DNA of 64,000 nucleotides from Cupriavidus taiwanensis (GCF_900250075.1 NZ_LT977070.1:2426734-2490733); one strand, 5' to 3'; shown: positions 10,357-21,817, numbered from the stretch's first letter. The notes: generated from the sequence alone by a model not told the origin. Made by a program: numbers and translations.

Positions 10357-12249
10357 CTAGCCCTTCAACGCGGCCTGCAGCTGTTCCAGCGCGCCCGGAT
10401 CCTCGATCGTGGTCAGGTCGCCCGGGTCGCGGCCCTCGGCCACCGCTTGCATGGCGCGCCGCAGCAGCTTGCCGGAACGCGTCTTCGGCAGCGCATTGAC
10501 GAACAACACGCGCGCCGGGCGGGCCACCGCGCCAAGTTGCTGCTCGACCGTCTTCATCAGCTCGCCCTCCAGCGCCAGCCGAGCCTCCGGCGTCGCCGTG
10601 CGCGCCGGATCGCGGGCGATGCAGAACGCCATTGCCACCTGCCCCTTCAGGGCGTCCTGCACGCCTACCACGGCCACCTCGGCCACGGCGGCGCTGGACG
10701 ACAGGCTTTCCTCGATCTCGCGCGTGCCCAGCCGGTGCCCCGCGACGTTGATCACGTCGTCGGTGCGCCCGAGGATAAAGACATAGCCGTCGGCATCGCG
10801 CACGCCCCAGTCGAAGGTGGAATAGCACAGACGGTTCGGCACCGCCTGCCAATAGGTGCGCACGAAGCGGTCATCGTCGCCCCACACCGTGCTCATGCAC
10901 CCCGGCGGCAGCGGGCCGTCGATGGCGACCACGCCCTTCTGCCCCGGCGGGCATTCCCCGCCGGTGTTCTCGTCGACGATCTTCAGGTCATAGCCGTAGG
11001 CCGGCACGCCGGGCGAGCCCAGCTTGGGCGGCAGCGCCTCGAGGCCACGCTGGATGGCAATGATGGGCCAGCCCGATTCGGTCTGCCAGTAGTTGTCGAC
11101 CACGGGCTTGCCCAGGCCGTCCTGGATCCAGCGCGCGGTGGGCTCGTCCAGCGGCTCGCCGGCCAGGAACAGCAGGCGCAGGCTGGACAGGTCGTATCGT
11201 GTCAGCCACGCGGGGTCCTGCTTCTTCAGCACCCGGATCGCGGTGGGCGCGCTGAACATCAGGTTGACCCGGTATTGCTCGACCAGGCGCCACAGGATGC
11301 CGCCATCGGGGCGGACCGGCGTGCCTTCATACATCAGCGTGGCCATGCCGGCCAGCAGCGGGCCATAGACGATATAGCTGTGCCCCACCACCCAGCCGAT
11401 GTCCGACGCGGTGAACATGGTGTCGCCGGCCTTGCCGCAGAAGATGTATTCCATCGACGTGGCCAGCGCCACCGCATAGCCGCCGGTATCGCGCTGCACG
11501 CCCTTGGGCTTGCCGGTGGTGCCCGAGGTATAGAGCACATAGGACGGCTCGCTTGACTCAAGCCACACGCACGGCACCTGCACGCCGGCGACGCGCTCGC
11601 GCCACGCGGCATAGTCTTCATCGCGGCCTTCGGTGCGGGGCATGTCGGCCAGTTGCCGGTCCACCAGCAGCACCTTCCCGGGCTGGTGCGACGACAGCCG
11701 GATAGCCTCGTCCAGCAGCGGCTTGTACGGCACCACCTTGCCCGCGCGCGAACCGGCGTCGGCGCTGACCACCACGCGCGGCCGGGCATCCTCGATGCGC
11801 GCGGCCAGGCTGACCGAGGCAAAGCCGCCGAACACCACCGAATGGATCGCGCCGATGCGCGCGCACGCCAGCATCGCGAAGGCGGCTTCCGGGATCATCG
11901 GCATATAGATCAGCACGCGGTCGCCCCGCTGCACGCCCAGCCCTTGCAGGATCGCCGCCATGCGGCTGACCTCGTCGTGCAGTTCGGCGTAGGTGAAGCT
12001 GCGGGCCTGGTCAGTCTCGGTCGAGACCCAGTGCAGCGCCGGCTGGCTGGCGCGGGCCGCCAGGTGGCGGTCGACCGCGTTGTGGCACAGGTTGGTGCGC
12101 CCGCCGACGAACCAGCGCGTGAAGGGAGCGCGGCTGTTGTCGAGCACCTGGCTGAACGGGGTTTCCCAGTCGATGCGTGCCGCCTGTTCGGCCCAGAACC
12201 CCTCGGGGTCGGCCAGCGAACGGGCATGCACGGCATGGCTTGCCGTCAT
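10357..12249 (-). CDS. prpE: Propionyl-CoA synthetase
   Basis: Acetyl-CoA-synthetase-like enzyme of 630 residues, matching PrpE length. It begins with the AACS-type N-terminal domain (FWAEQAARIDWETPF), then has [21 protein letters not shown] as the P-loop, the FTASDIGWVVGHSY and DNYWQTESGWPI core motifs and the catalytic lysine motif [14 protein letters not shown] near the C-terminus. The ATPase motif residues GWPI and the pairing with VVDNYWQTESG resemble PrpE rather than Acs, which is encoded separately at 42458-44440. It activates propionate for the methylcitrate cycle. It is monocistronic here; no prpBC genes are adjacent. Confidence 0.9.
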   Translation of the reverse strand: MTASHAVHARSLADPEGFWAEQAARIDWETPFSQVLDNSRAPFTRWFVGGRTNLCHNAVDRHLAARASQPALHWVSTETDQARSFTYAELHDEVSRMAAILQGLGVQRGDRVLIYMPMIPEAAFAMLACARIGAIHSVVFGGFASVSLAARIEDARPRVVVSADAGSRAGKVVPYKPLLDEAIRLSSHQPGKVLLVDRQLADMPRTEGRDEDYAAWRERVAGVQVPCVWLESSEPSYVLYTSGTTGKPKGVQRDTGGYAVALATSMEYIFCGKAGDTMFTASDIGWVVGHSYIVYGPLLAGMATLMYEGTPVRPDGGILWRLVEQYRVNLMFSAPTAIRVLKKQDPAWLTRYDLSSLRLLFLAGEPLDEPTARWIQDGLGKPVVDNYWQTESGWPIIAIQRGLEALPPKLGSPGVPAYGYDLKIVDENTGGECPPGQKGVVAIDGPLPPGCMSTVWGDDDRFVRTYWQAVPNRLCYSTFDWGVRDADGYVFILGRTDDVINVAGHRLGTREIEESLSSSAAVAEVAVVGVQDALKGQVAMAFCIARDPARTATPEARLALEGELMKTVEQQLGAVARPARVLFVNALPKTRSGKLLRRAMQAVAEGRDPGDLTTIEDPGALEQLQAALKG

Positions 12250-12363
12250 GTCTGTCTCCTCCGCTTTTGCGGTGGTTGTTGATATGCCCGTAGTTTGCCA
12301 CCGGCCCGGGCAGCCGTGGCCACGCTTTCAGCGCGCTGGCGCACGGGGCGGCACCGGCACATG

Positions 12364-12395
12364 AAAAAAGGGGCGTGCCGACGGCATCGCCCCTT
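12364..12395 (-). terminator. Intrinsic terminator of the mltD-like gene
   Basis: On the minus strand AAGGGGCG and CGCCCCTT form a stem around a 12-base loop that can itself pair (TGCCG/CGGCA), followed immediately by six T residues. It lies 34 bases past the stop of the lytic transglycosylase gene. Confidence 0.85.
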
Positions 12396-12429
12396 CTTGC
12401 TGCCCCGGCGTCGCGCCGGCGCGATCCCG

Positions 12430-14097
12430 TCAGCGCGCCTTGACGCTTTTCGCGCTGGCCTTGGTGGTGGTCTTGGCCGACACCTTGGCGACTGCCGGCG
12501 CCTTGGCCCCGCGTCGCGGCGAGGCCTCGACCACCACGCGCTGGCGCGTCTCGCCCTTGCCCTTGGCGGAAACCCGCACCACCTTGGCGCCCTTGCCTGC
12601 CGGCTCCTTGCGGCTGGCCTGTTCGCTGCGCTCGGCCCGCTCGGCCCGGTCCGCGCGTTCGGCACGGGCCGCGCGCACGGCGCCGGCGCCGCGCACCGGC
12701 ACCATCAGCACCAGGCTCTGCCCGGCCACCAGCTTGGTGCCGGACAGCTTGTTCCACGACTGCACCTGCCCGGCCGAGACGCCATAGCGCCGCGCCACCG
12801 AGGTCACGGTATCGCGCCGGCCGGCGCGCACCACCACCCGGCGGGCATCGGGCAGGTCCGGCTCCATCGCCAGCATGGCGCTGTCGGCGAGGGTGGCGCT
12901 GATGTCCTGGTCATGCCGGCCCGAGCGCGGGATCATCACGGTCGAGCCCGCCTTCAGGCGCATGCCCTTGGGGATGCTGTTGATCTCGCGCAGCGTGTCG
13001 GCGTCGACATTCAGGCGCGCCGCCAGTGACTCGACGCGCTCGCGGCTGTCCACCGTCACCGCGGCCCAGCTCGACAGCCCGCCGCGATAGGTGTTCAGGT
13101 TGTACTGGAAGCGTTCGGCGTTATCGAACGGCAGCAGGATCTGCGGGTTCGACGCGCCCAGGATCACTGGCCGGTTGAACGACGGGTTCAGTGCCTTGAA
13201 CTCCTCCACCGACATGTCCGCCAGTTTGGCCGCGAGATTCACGTCGATGTCGCGCGAGGTGGTCACCGTGACGAAGTACGGATGGTCCGGGATCTCGGGC
13301 AGCTTGACGCCGTACGCGGCCGGGTTGGCGATGATGTTCTTGACCGCCTGCAGCTTGGGCACGTAGTAGCGGGTCTCGTTGGGCATCGGCAGGCTGGCGT
13401 AGTCGGTCGGCAGCCCGCGCGCCTGGTTGCGCGCGATCGCGCGCGACACCGCGCCCTCGCCCCAGTTGTAAGCCGCCAGCGCCAGGTGCCAGTCGCCGAA
13501 CATGTCGTAGAGCCGCGCCAGGTAGTCGAGCGCGGCGTCGGTCGAGGCCAGCACGTCGCGGCGCTCGTCGCGGAACATGTTCTGCTTCAGGTTATAGAAC
13601 TTGCCCGTGCTCGGAATGAACTGCCACATCCCGGCCGCCTTGGCGGTGGACTGCGCCTGCGGGTTGAAGGCGCTCTCGACGAACGGCAGCAGCGCCAGCT
13701 CGGTCGGCATCTTGCGCTGCTCCAGCTCCTCGACGATGTGATAGAGGTAGCGGCTCGAGCGCCCGACCATCCGTTCCATGTACTCCGGCCGCTGCGCATA
13801 CCACTGGGTGCGATCGTCGACCAGCGTGCCCTCCAGGTCCGTCATGGCAAAGCCGCGCCGGATGCGGTCCCAGATATCGTTGGACGGGCCGCGCAGCCAG
13901 TCCAGGCCGCCCTGGTCGACATTGATGGTGGAAGTGGAAGAGAGCGCGGACTTGTCGCTGAGGGTGTTGAGCGGGTCCCGCTTGGCAGTCTGGGCGGTCG
14001 CGGCACCGTCGGCGCCTTCAGGCGGCGTGGGGGTGCTGGCGCACGCTGCAAGCAGCGCGGCGCACGCGACCACCGCCAGTAATCGACCAATTTTCAT
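12430..14097 (-). CDS. mltD: Membrane-bound lytic murein transglycosylase D-like lipoprotein
   Basis: Predicted outer-membrane lipoprotein of 555 residues that cleaves peptidoglycan glycan strands. The signal peptide ends in a lipobox (LLAAC). The SLT domain of family 1D carries the catalytic glutamate in LLPFVESAFNPQAQS, followed by AAGMWQFIPSTGK and AAYNWGEGAVSRAI. Two LysM-like segments follow: one around VTVDSRERVESLAARLNVD and one around VVRAGRRDTVTSVARRYGVSA. The last ~105 residues are an unusual Ala/Arg/Lys/Glu-rich tail that may contact peptidoglycan or nucleic-acid-like polyanions. It is upstream of gloB's 3' end, as in many proteobacteria. Confidence 0.92.
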   Translation of the reverse strand: MKIGRLLAVVACAALLAACASTPTPPEGADGAATAQTAKRDPLNTLSDKSALSSTSTINVDQGGLDWLRGPSNDIWDRIRRGFAMTDLEGTLVDDRTQWYAQRPEYMERMVGRSSRYLYHIVEELEQRKMPTELALLPFVESAFNPQAQSTAKAAGMWQFIPSTGKFYNLKQNMFRDERRDVLASTDAALDYLARLYDMFGDWHLALAAYNWGEGAVSRAIARNQARGLPTDYASLPMPNETRYYVPKLQAVKNIIANPAAYGVKLPEIPDHPYFVTVTTSRDIDVNLAAKLADMSVEEFKALNPSFNRPVILGASNPQILLPFDNAERFQYNLNTYRGGLSSWAAVTVDSRERVESLAARLNVDADTLREINSIPKGMRLKAGSTVMIPRSGRHDQDISATLADSAMLAMEPDLPDARRVVVRAGRRDTVTSVARRYGVSAGQVQSWNKLSGTKLVAGQSLVLMVPVRGAGAVRAARAERADRAERAERSEQASRKEPAGKGAKVVRVSAKGKGETRQRVVVEASPRRGAKAPAVAKVSAKTTTKASAKSVKAR

Positions 14098-14202
14098 TAA
14101 GTTCTCAAATCGTGACGCTAAAAGGTTGCGTGATGCTAAAAAAAACCGCGTATCGCGTCAATCAGATTTTCCACATAGCCGGTATCCGGAGCCGGCCACG
14201 CC

Positions 14203-15003
14203 TCAGCGGAAGTTGTCCTTCCAGCCACGCAGCGCGCCGAACGCCTGCGCATCGCCCGCGGTGGCGCCCCCATGGGCCGACACCGCGGCGCGCACCGCCG
14301 GTTCGCGCGAGCGCAGAAACGGGTTGACCTGGCGCTCGTGGGCGATGGTGGTTGGCAGCGTCGGCTGGTCCGCGGCGCGCAGCGCCTCGACGCGCTGCTC
14401 CCATGCCTCGAGCGCGGCGTTGCCGGGCTCCACCGCGCGCGCGAAGCGCACGTTGCTGCGCGTGTATTCGTGCGCGCAATAGACGCGGGTGTCGCCGGGC
14501 AGCGCGGCCAGCTTGTCGAGCGACGCCAGCATCTGCGCCGGCGTGCCTTCGAACAGGCGCCCGCAGCCGCTGGCGAACAGGGTATCGCCGCAGAACACCG
14601 CCGGGCCGGCTTCGCCGAGGTCCGCGACATAGGCGATATGGCCGGCGGTGTGGCCGGGCACGTCCAGCACGCGCAGCGTCAGCGCCGGCGCCTCCAGCGT
14701 CGCCACGTCGCCCTCGCGCAGCGCCCGGGTGCGCCCGCCGATACGCTCGCCCGCCGGCCCCAGCACGGGAAGCGGTTCGCCCGAGGGTGCGCGCGGATGC
14801 GCCGCCAGCAGCTCGGCCACGCCGCCCTGGTGATCGCCGTGGTGATGGGTGATTACAATAGCGCCCAGAGCCAGACCGCTTTGCGCCAGGAAGCGCTCCA
14901 CCGGCGCGGCCTCGCCAGGATCGACCACGGCGGCGCAGTGCCCGTCGTGGATGGCCCAGATATAGTTATCCTGGAACGCCGGGATCGGCTCAACCTTCAA
15001 CAT
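14203..15003 (-). CDS. gloB: Hydroxyacylglutathione hydrolase (glyoxalase II)
   Basis: Glyoxalase II of 266 residues, hydrolysing S-lactoylglutathione to lactate and glutathione. The metallo-beta-lactamase metal motif [10 protein letters not shown] is intact, as are [21 protein letters not shown] and the C-terminal [10 protein letters not shown]. Two ATG codons occur at 15009 and 15003; the second is preferred because AGGAG is then seven bases away rather than one. The start is only 12 bases from the ATG of the divergent methyltransferase, so the two genes share a very short control region. Confidence 0.94.
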   Translation of the reverse strand: MLKVEPIPAFQDNYIWAIHDGHCAAVVDPGEAAPVERFLAQSGLALGAIVITHHHGDHQGGVAELLAAHPRAPSGEPLPVLGPAGERIGGRTRALREGDVATLEAPALTLRVLDVPGHTAGHIAYVADLGEAGPAVFCGDTLFASGCGRLFEGTPAQMLASLDKLAALPGDTRVYCAHEYTRSNVRFARAVEPGNAALEAWEQRVEALRAADQPTLPTTIAHERQVNPFLRSREPAVRAAVSAHGGATAGDAQAFGALRGWKDNFR

Positions 15004-15015
15004 GCGCATGCTCCT

Positions 15016-15816
15016 ATGTCCAATCGTCCCAATCACCCGATTGTAAGCTGGGAAGACTGGCTGGCCTCGCCGCCCGGCGAGTACATGCTGCGCTGGGAAG
15101 CGCAGCAGTACGACCGGACCGTGGCCGACATCTTCGGCTATCACGCGGTCCAGCTGGGACTGCCCTATATCGACACCCTGCGCGAGAACCGGATGCCGTT
15201 CTCGGCGCTGGCGCTGGATCCGTCCAGCGGCCCGCACGGGCCCCGTGCCGCACATCCGGACGCGCGCCAGCTGCTGTGCCGCTTCGACGAACTGCCGTTC
15301 GACACCCAGAGCATCGACCTGGTCACCCTGCCCCACATCCTGGAATTCGCCGAAGACCCGCATGAAGTGCTTCGCGAAGTCTCGCGGGTGCTGATGCCCG
15401 AGGGCCGCGTGGTGGTGACCTGCTTCAACCCGATGAGCCTGTGGGGCGCGCGCCAGGGCATGAACCGGCTCGGCGCCACGCCGTTCCTGCCGACCGACGC
15501 CCAGCAGATCGGCTTCGTTCGCATCAAGGACTGGCTCAAGCTGCTCGGCTTCGATATCATCCGCGGCCGCTTCGGCTGCTATTGCCCGCCGTACCGCACC
15601 GACCGCTGGCTGCAGCGCGCCGCCTTCATGGAAAAGGCCGGCGACCGCTGGTGGCCGATCTTCGGCGCGGTCTATATGATTTCGGCGATCAAGCGCGTGC
15701 GCAATATCCGCCTGGTCGGACCCGCCTGGAAGACCAAGCCGGCGCTGGCGCCGGTGTCGGCACCGGTGGCCACGCCCACCGGCACCCACGGCAAGACCCC
15801 GGGCAGGGAACGCTGA
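15016..15816 (+). CDS. SAM-dependent class I methyltransferase
   Basis: Protein of 266 residues with a Methyltransf_11-like core: [20 protein letters not shown] corresponds to motifs II-III and [21 protein letters not shown] to the post-motif segment. The usual N-terminal GxGxG SAM loop is degenerate, so activity should be viewed with caution. Homologues of this arrangement, divergent from gloB and followed by rnhA and dnaQ, are common in betaproteobacteria. The substrate is unknown. The C-terminal ~30 residues are Pro/Ala/Thr-rich. Confidence 0.85.
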   Translation: MSNRPNHPIVSWEDWLASPPGEYMLRWEAQQYDRTVADIFGYHAVQLGLPYIDTLRENRMPFSALALDPSSGPHGPRAAHPDARQLLCRFDELPFDTQSIDLVTLPHILEFAEDPHEVLREVSRVLMPEGRVVVTCFNPMSLWGARQGMNRLGATPFLPTDAQQIGFVRIKDWLKLLGFDIIRGRFGCYCPPYRTDRWLQRAAFMEKAGDRWWPIFGAVYMISAIKRVRNIRLVGPAWKTKPALAPVSAPVATPTGTHGKTPGRER

Positions 15817-15891
15817 CGCGGTGCGGCCGCGCGCGCTCCGCCCTCGCCCTCAATGCGCCGCCCGACCCGCGGGCGGCCACCACGGAATCAC

Positions 15892-16329
15892 ATGCAAGAA
15901 GTCACGATCTACTCCGACGGCGCCTGCAAGGGCAATCCCGGCCGCGGCGGCTGGGGCGCAGTGCTGGTCGCCGGCACCAGCGAAAAAGAGCTCTTCGGCG
16001 GCGAGCCGAACACCACCAACAACCGCATGGAAATGACCGCCGTGATCGAAGCGCTGCGCGCGCTCAAGCGGCCGTGCGTGGTGCGCGTCTATACCGATTC
16101 CCAGTACGTGCAGAAAGGCATCAGCGAATGGCTGCCCGGCTGGAAGGCGCGCGGCTGGAAGACCGCCGACAAGAAGCCGGTCAAGAACGCCGACCTGTGG
16201 CAGGCGCTGGATGCCCTGGCGCAGCCGCACCAGATCTCCTGGCACTGGGTGCGCGGCCACAACGGCCACCCGGGCAACGAGCGCGCCGACGCGCTGGCCA
16301 ACCGCGGCGTCGAATCGATCGGCCGCTGA
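15892..16329 (+). CDS. rnhA: Ribonuclease HI
   Basis: RNase HI of 145 residues that removes RNA from RNA-DNA hybrids. All four acidic active-site positions are visible: Asp in [14 protein letters not shown], Glu in [13 protein letters not shown], Asp in VYTDSQYVQ and Asp in [11 protein letters not shown], plus the flexible His in RGHNGHPGN. The start ATG 15892 gives the standard N-terminus [10 protein letters not shown]. It lies between the methyltransferase and dnaQ, the conserved rnhA-dnaQ pair. Confidence 0.97.
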   Translation: MQEVTIYSDGACKGNPGRGGWGAVLVAGTSEKELFGGEPNTTNNRMEMTAVIEALRALKRPCVVRVYTDSQYVQKGISEWLPGWKARGWKTADKKPVKNADLWQALDALAQPHQISWHWVRGHNGHPGNERADALANRGVESIGR

Positions 16330-16386
16330 CCGCAACCTTCAGCACCACCAACAACAAGCGCGGAACGCCCGCCCCGCTCCGCTAGA

Positions 16387-17127
16387 ATGCCCGCCATGCG
16401 ACAAATCGTTCTCGATACCGAAACCACCGGCCTGAATGCCGCCACCGGCGACCGCCTGATCGAAATCGGCTGCGTCGAGCTGATGAACCGCCGCCTGACG
16501 GGACGCCACCTGCACTTCTACGTCAATCCCGAGCGCGATATCGACGAGGGCGCGATCGCGGTCCACGGCATCACGGTCGAGTTCCTGGCCGACAAGCCCC
16601 GCTTTGCCGAGGTCGTCCACGATATCCGCGAGTTCGTGCAGGACGCCGAGCTGATCATCCACAACGCGCAGTTCGACCTGGGCTTCCTCGACATGGAATT
16701 CCAGTTGCTGGGCCTGCCGCCGTTCCGCCAGCATGTCGGCAACGTGATCGATACCTTGCGCGAAGCGCGGCAGATGTTCCCCGGCAAGCGCAACTCGCTT
16801 GATGCGCTGTGCGAGCGCCTCGGCATCAGCAACGCCCACCGCACGCTGCACGGCGCGCTGCTGGACGCCGAACTGCTGGCCGAGGTCTACCTGGCCATGA
16901 CGCGCGGCCAGGATTCGCTGGTGATCGACACGCTCGACAGCGGCAGCGGCCAGGGCGGCGTGGTCACCACCGCCGACCTGTCGCGGCTGGCCCTGCCGGT
17001 GCTGCGCGCCACGGACGAGGAGCAGCAGGCCCATCTGGCCCTGCTGAAGGGATTGGACAAGGCCAGCAGCGGCAAGACGGTATGGCAGGAAGATCCTGTC
17101 GAAGCCCCGGGAACGCTGGCCGCATAA
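16387..17127 (+). CDS. dnaQ: DNA polymerase III epsilon (proofreading) subunit
   Basis: The 3'-5' exonuclease of Pol III, 246 residues. Exo I (IVLDTETTGLN), Exo II (IHNAQFDLGFLD) and Exo III (HRTLHGALLDAELLAEVYL) with catalytic Asp, Glu and His are intact, and a C-terminal tail for alpha-subunit binding follows. ATG 16387 is used; ATG 16396 (starting MRQIVLDT) is equally possible, since neither has a clear ribosome site. The gene follows rnhA by 57 bp. Confidence 0.95.
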   Translation: MPAMRQIVLDTETTGLNAATGDRLIEIGCVELMNRRLTGRHLHFYVNPERDIDEGAIAVHGITVEFLADKPRFAEVVHDIREFVQDAELIIHNAQFDLGFLDMEFQLLGLPPFRQHVGNVIDTLREARQMFPGKRNSLDALCERLGISNAHRTLHGALLDAELLAEVYLAMTRGQDSLVIDTLDSGSGQGGVVTTADLSRLALPVLRATDEEQQAHLALLKGLDKASSGKTVWQEDPVEAPGTLAA

Positions 17128-17144
17128 GAAATTCAAAAAAGGGC

Positions 17145-17173
17145 TTTACAAGATACAAGAACCTCTGCATAAT
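17145..17173 (+). promoter_or_regulatory. Promoter and leader of tRNA-Val
   Basis: TTTACA (17145-17150), 17 bases, CATAAT (17168-17173), followed by CTCATTTCTCTGCTG and an ACGACG-rich leader up to the tRNA at 17215. The -10 and leader closely resemble those of the tRNA-Gly operon at 60969-60997, pointing to a shared stable-RNA promoter type. The 387 bases from 17128 to 17514 contain this promoter, tRNA-Val and its terminator, and then only the untranslated leader of the next gene. Confidence 0.75.
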
Positions 17174-17214
17174 CTCATTTCTCTGCTGCACGACGGCAAC
17201 GACGACGCAGACAG

Positions 17215-17289
17215 GGGTGGTTAGCTCAGCGGTAGAGCACTGCCTTCACACGGCAGGGGTCACAGGTTCAATCCCTGTACCACCCACCA
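17215..17289 (+). tRNA. tRNA-Val (CAC)
   Basis: A 75-nt cloverleaf with encoded CCA. The acceptor stem pairs GGGTGGT with ACCACCC; the anticodon stem CTGCC/GGCAG encloses loop TTCACAC, so the anticodon is CAC, reading GUG valine codons. The T arm has GGTTCAATCCC. It is followed five bases later by a terminator. Confidence 0.97.
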
Positions 17290-17294
17290 GTTTC

Positions 17295-17323
17295 AAAAAA
17301 GCCAGCCTCGCGCTGGCTTTTTT
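17295..17323 (+). terminator. Terminator of tRNA-Val
   Basis: Stem GCCAGC/GCTGGC with loop CTCGC flanked by six A and six T residues, so it could act in both directions. It immediately follows tRNA-Val. Confidence 0.9.
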
Positions 17324-17514
17324 CATTTCCGCATCCATTCCCCGCCCTTTCCGAAAGCACCCCACTTGGGTACTGCACCCGCTGTTGCAAAGAGTTTCGA
17401 AATGTCGCTTGACTTCTGCTAATCTTCTTTCCACGTCACCGGACCGGCGATTCCACTCGCAAGCGGGTCGATGGACGGGACACCGGGTCAGTGCGCACAA
17501 GAAAGAAGTCAATC

Positions 17515-19515
17515 ATGCAGCACTCTTTGAAGTATCGGATGGCGTTGGCCACGGCGGGGGTGGTGACGCTGATCATCGTGCTGCGCGCGCTCTACGCCCA
17601 GTATTACGCCTATGACAGCCTGAAAAACCTGCTGCAGGCGCAGCAGGACACGCTGGTCGAGATGGTCGCCGAGCAGCTCGATGAAAAGCTGCAGGGCCGC
17701 GCCGCCGTGCTGCAGCGGCTGGCGCGCCAGTTTGCCGCCACGCCCGCAGCCAGGCCGGCAGACTTGCGCCGGGCGGCGCAGGGCCTGGTGGACATTCCCG
17801 ACACCTTCAACGCCGTTTTCCTGGCCGCGCCGGACGGTGAACTCACGTTCAGCACCGCCGTGCCGGATGGCGTGCACCTGCGCGTCAACGACCGCGATTA
17901 TTTCCGCGACGTGATGCAGGGCCAGTCGTTCGCGGTGTCGGACCTGATCCAGGGCAAGCAGACCAACTCACCGGGCGTGGTGCTGGCGGTGCCGATGCTG
18001 GGGCCCGCCGGCGAACTGCGCGGCGTGGTCGGCGGCGTGCTGAACCTGGCGGACAGCAACTTCCTGCGCGAGCTGTCGCACAGCCGGGTCGGCACCACCG
18101 GCAGCTTCTGCCTTGTGTCTTCCGGCACCAACCCGCGCTATGCAATGCATGCCGACGTGTCGCGCGTGCTGGCGCCGGCGCGCGCCATCGACGAGGCCTG
18201 CGGCGCCGACCAGCCGCCGGCGTTGCTGGAGATCCTGACGCCGACCCAGCCGATCGTCGCGCGCTACCTGCTGGCTTCCAACGGCTGGGAGGTGGTCGCG
18301 GTGCTGCCCGCGGCCGAAGCCTATGCGCCGCTGATCACGGCGCGCCAGCGGACGCTGGTGATGGGGGCGATCACCATGGTGATCGCGGCAGCGCTGATGT
18401 GGCTTGTGATGTGGCGGCTGCTGGCGCCGCTGCAGCGGCTGCACCGCGCGGTGCGCCAGCTCGGCACCGACCCGAAGGCCGTGGCGGACCTGCCGGTCGG
18501 CCGTGCCGACGAGATCGGCGAGCTGGCGTCGAGCTTCGCCGAGGTCGTGGCCCGGCTGTCGGAGCGCGAGGCCGCGCTGCAGGCCGCCAAGGACCGCGCC
18601 GCCGCCAGCGAGAAGCGCATCGAGGCGATTGCCAACCATGTGCCGGACTTTATCTCCTTCATCGACATGCAGCAGCGCTATGTCTTCGTCAACGAGGCGT
18701 ATGCACGTCGCTACGGCTTGCCGGCGCAGCAGATCGTGGGCCTGTCGCTGCGCGAGTTGTGGGGCACGCAGGAATACATGGCCTGCCAGGCCTACCTGCA
18801 GCAAGCCGGCACCGGCCAGGCCGTGACCTTTACCCGCGAAAGCGCGGACGGCACCGAGTGCATCGAAATCACCTGCCAGCCCGCGTGGAACGATGCCCAG
18901 GACACCGTGGTCGGCCTGCATATGTTCGGGCGCAACGTCACCCACGAGCGCGAAAAGCTGCGCAGCCTGGAAGCGCAGACCGTCTCCGACTACCTGACCG
19001 GCCTGCTCAACCGCAAGGGCTTCGACCGGCGCCTGGCCGAAGCCATGGCGCGCGCCGGCGCCAGCGCGTGCCCGCTGGCGCTGCTGCTGGTGGACCTGGA
19101 CGACTTCAAGGCGGTCAACGACAACCACGGCCACCCCATCGGCGACCAGTTGCTGGTGGCATTCGCGCAGCGGCTGCGCGCCTGTGTGCGCAAGGGCGAT
19201 GCGGTAGCGCGCATCGGCGGCGACGAATTCGCGGTGATTCTTGACGGCATTGCCGACCGCCAGGCCATGGCCTCGGTGGCCAACACCATCGTGCAGGCAG
19301 CGCGCATACCCTTCGTGATCGATGGCCATACGCTGGCGGCGTCGGCCAGCGTCGGCGCGGCCCTGCGCGATGCGCGGCACGCCATGACCGTGAGCGAACT
19401 GTTCCTGCACGCCGACATGGCGCTGTATCAAGCCAAGCGGCATGGCAAGGCGCGCTATGCCGCGCAGGCGGCCGATACGGCAGAGCCGTCCGACCTGGCA
19501 TCGCAAGCAGGGTAG
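17515..19515 (+). CDS. Membrane diguanylate cyclase (Cache-HAMP-PAS-GGDEF)
   Basis: Predicted inner-membrane c-di-GMP synthase of 666 residues. An N-terminal transmembrane helix (about residues 11-26) and a second (about 281-303) enclose a periplasmic double-Cache sensor with the segment NDRDYFRDVMQGQSFAVSDL. Then come HAMP, a PAS domain (IEAIANHVPDFISFID), and GGDEF with the intact motif RIGGDEFAV (first Gly near residue 568). RKGD five residues before GGDEF forms a product-inhibition I-site. No EAL domain is present. ATG 17515 is chosen over an upstream GTG because it starts directly before the membrane anchor. The ligand is unknown; Cache domains often bind amino or organic acids. Confidence 0.93.
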   Translation: MQHSLKYRMALATAGVVTLIIVLRALYAQYYAYDSLKNLLQAQQDTLVEMVAEQLDEKLQGRAAVLQRLARQFAATPAARPADLRRAAQGLVDIPDTFNAVFLAAPDGELTFSTAVPDGVHLRVNDRDYFRDVMQGQSFAVSDLIQGKQTNSPGVVLAVPMLGPAGELRGVVGGVLNLADSNFLRELSHSRVGTTGSFCLVSSGTNPRYAMHADVSRVLAPARAIDEACGADQPPALLEILTPTQPIVARYLLASNGWEVVAVLPAAEAYAPLITARQRTLVMGAITMVIAAALMWLVMWRLLAPLQRLHRAVRQLGTDPKAVADLPVGRADEIGELASSFAEVVARLSEREAALQAAKDRAAASEKRIEAIANHVPDFISFIDMQQRYVFVNEAYARRYGLPAQQIVGLSLRELWGTQEYMACQAYLQQAGTGQAVTFTRESADGTECIEITCQPAWNDAQDTVVGLHMFGRNVTHEREKLRSLEAQTVSDYLTGLLNRKGFDRRLAEAMARAGASACPLALLLVDLDDFKAVNDNHGHPIGDQLLVAFAQRLRACVRKGDAVARIGGDEFAVILDGIADRQAMASVANTIVQAARIPFVIDGHTLAASASVGAALRDARHAMTVSELFLHADMALYQAKRHGKARYAAQAADTAEPSDLASQAG

Positions 19516-19542
19516 CTCAGGCGGAATGAATGCGGCGGCTTT

Positions 19543-19572
19543 GCTCCCTCTACCGCAAGCGGGAGAGGGAGC
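19543..19572. repeat. REP-like palindrome, copy 1
   Basis: A 30-base near-perfect palindrome, GCTCCCTC...CCGCAAGCGG...GAGGGAGC, lies between the convergent diguanylate cyclase and glpV genes. The same core (CTCCCGCAAGCGGGAG type) recurs at 26824-26866. The position suggests a bidirectional terminator or transcript-stabilising element. Confidence 0.7.
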
Positions 19573-19620
19573 ATCCAATGGGCTATTCAGGGCCCGACGT
19601 TAGCCGCAGCCTCAAACCCC

Positions 19621-21360
<1,740 letters not shown>

Positions 21361-21480
21361 CGGTGTCTCCTCAAGAATCCCCTGCCCCGGTCTTGGTCTG
21401 GGTGGCGGCCCCGGGGTGGGGACAAGCCGCGTTTCCCGTTATTGCTTGCTATTGCTGGCCAATGCCGGCCGGCAGCGGCG

Positions 21481-21789
21481 CTAGCCCTTGCGCAGGATCA
21501 GCGCCAGCACCAGCATCGACGCCACGAAGCTGATCCACACCGAGGGCTCTTCCGGCAGCGCCAGCCAGGCGGCGACCTTTTCGCCCAGCCCGACCCACGC
21601 CAGGTTGATCCACGCCGCGCACATCAGCCCGATGAAGAGCCGGTCGCCGCGGGTGGTGGCGATCGGCAGGAAGCCCTTGCGCAGCACCGACGGCGAGCGG
21701 ATTTCCAGGATCGTCATGCCGATCAGCATCACCACGATGCAGCCAAAGAACACCGCCACCGGTGTGGTCCATACCATCCAGCTCAGCAT
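21481..21789 (-). CDS. glpU: Small DUF2160-family membrane protein of the glycerol transporter
   Basis: A 102-residue protein with three or four hydrophobic helices (WTTPVAVFFGCIVVMLIGM, LFIGLMCAAWINLAWVGLG, WISFVASMLVLALIL). It belongs to the small-protein family that travels with glpSTPQ and glpV; its biochemical role is not established, and it may be an accessory transporter subunit. It is encoded 28 bases after glpQ and before glpV. Confidence 0.85.
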   Translation of the reverse strand: MLSWMVWTTPVAVFFGCIVVMLIGMTILEIRSPSVLRKGFLPIATTRGDRLFIGLMCAAWINLAWVGLGEKVAAWLALPEEPSVWISFVASMLVLALILRKG

Positions 21790-21817
21790 TGGCGCCGTCT
21801 CCTTGCGAAGGCCTGCG

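Noticed and set aside
10357..12249. The prpE gene as part of the anthranilate operon
   Set aside because: It is on the same strand but lies upstream, separated by 187 bases with the operator dyad and a likely promoter; it has the PrpE type and fits propionate metabolism.
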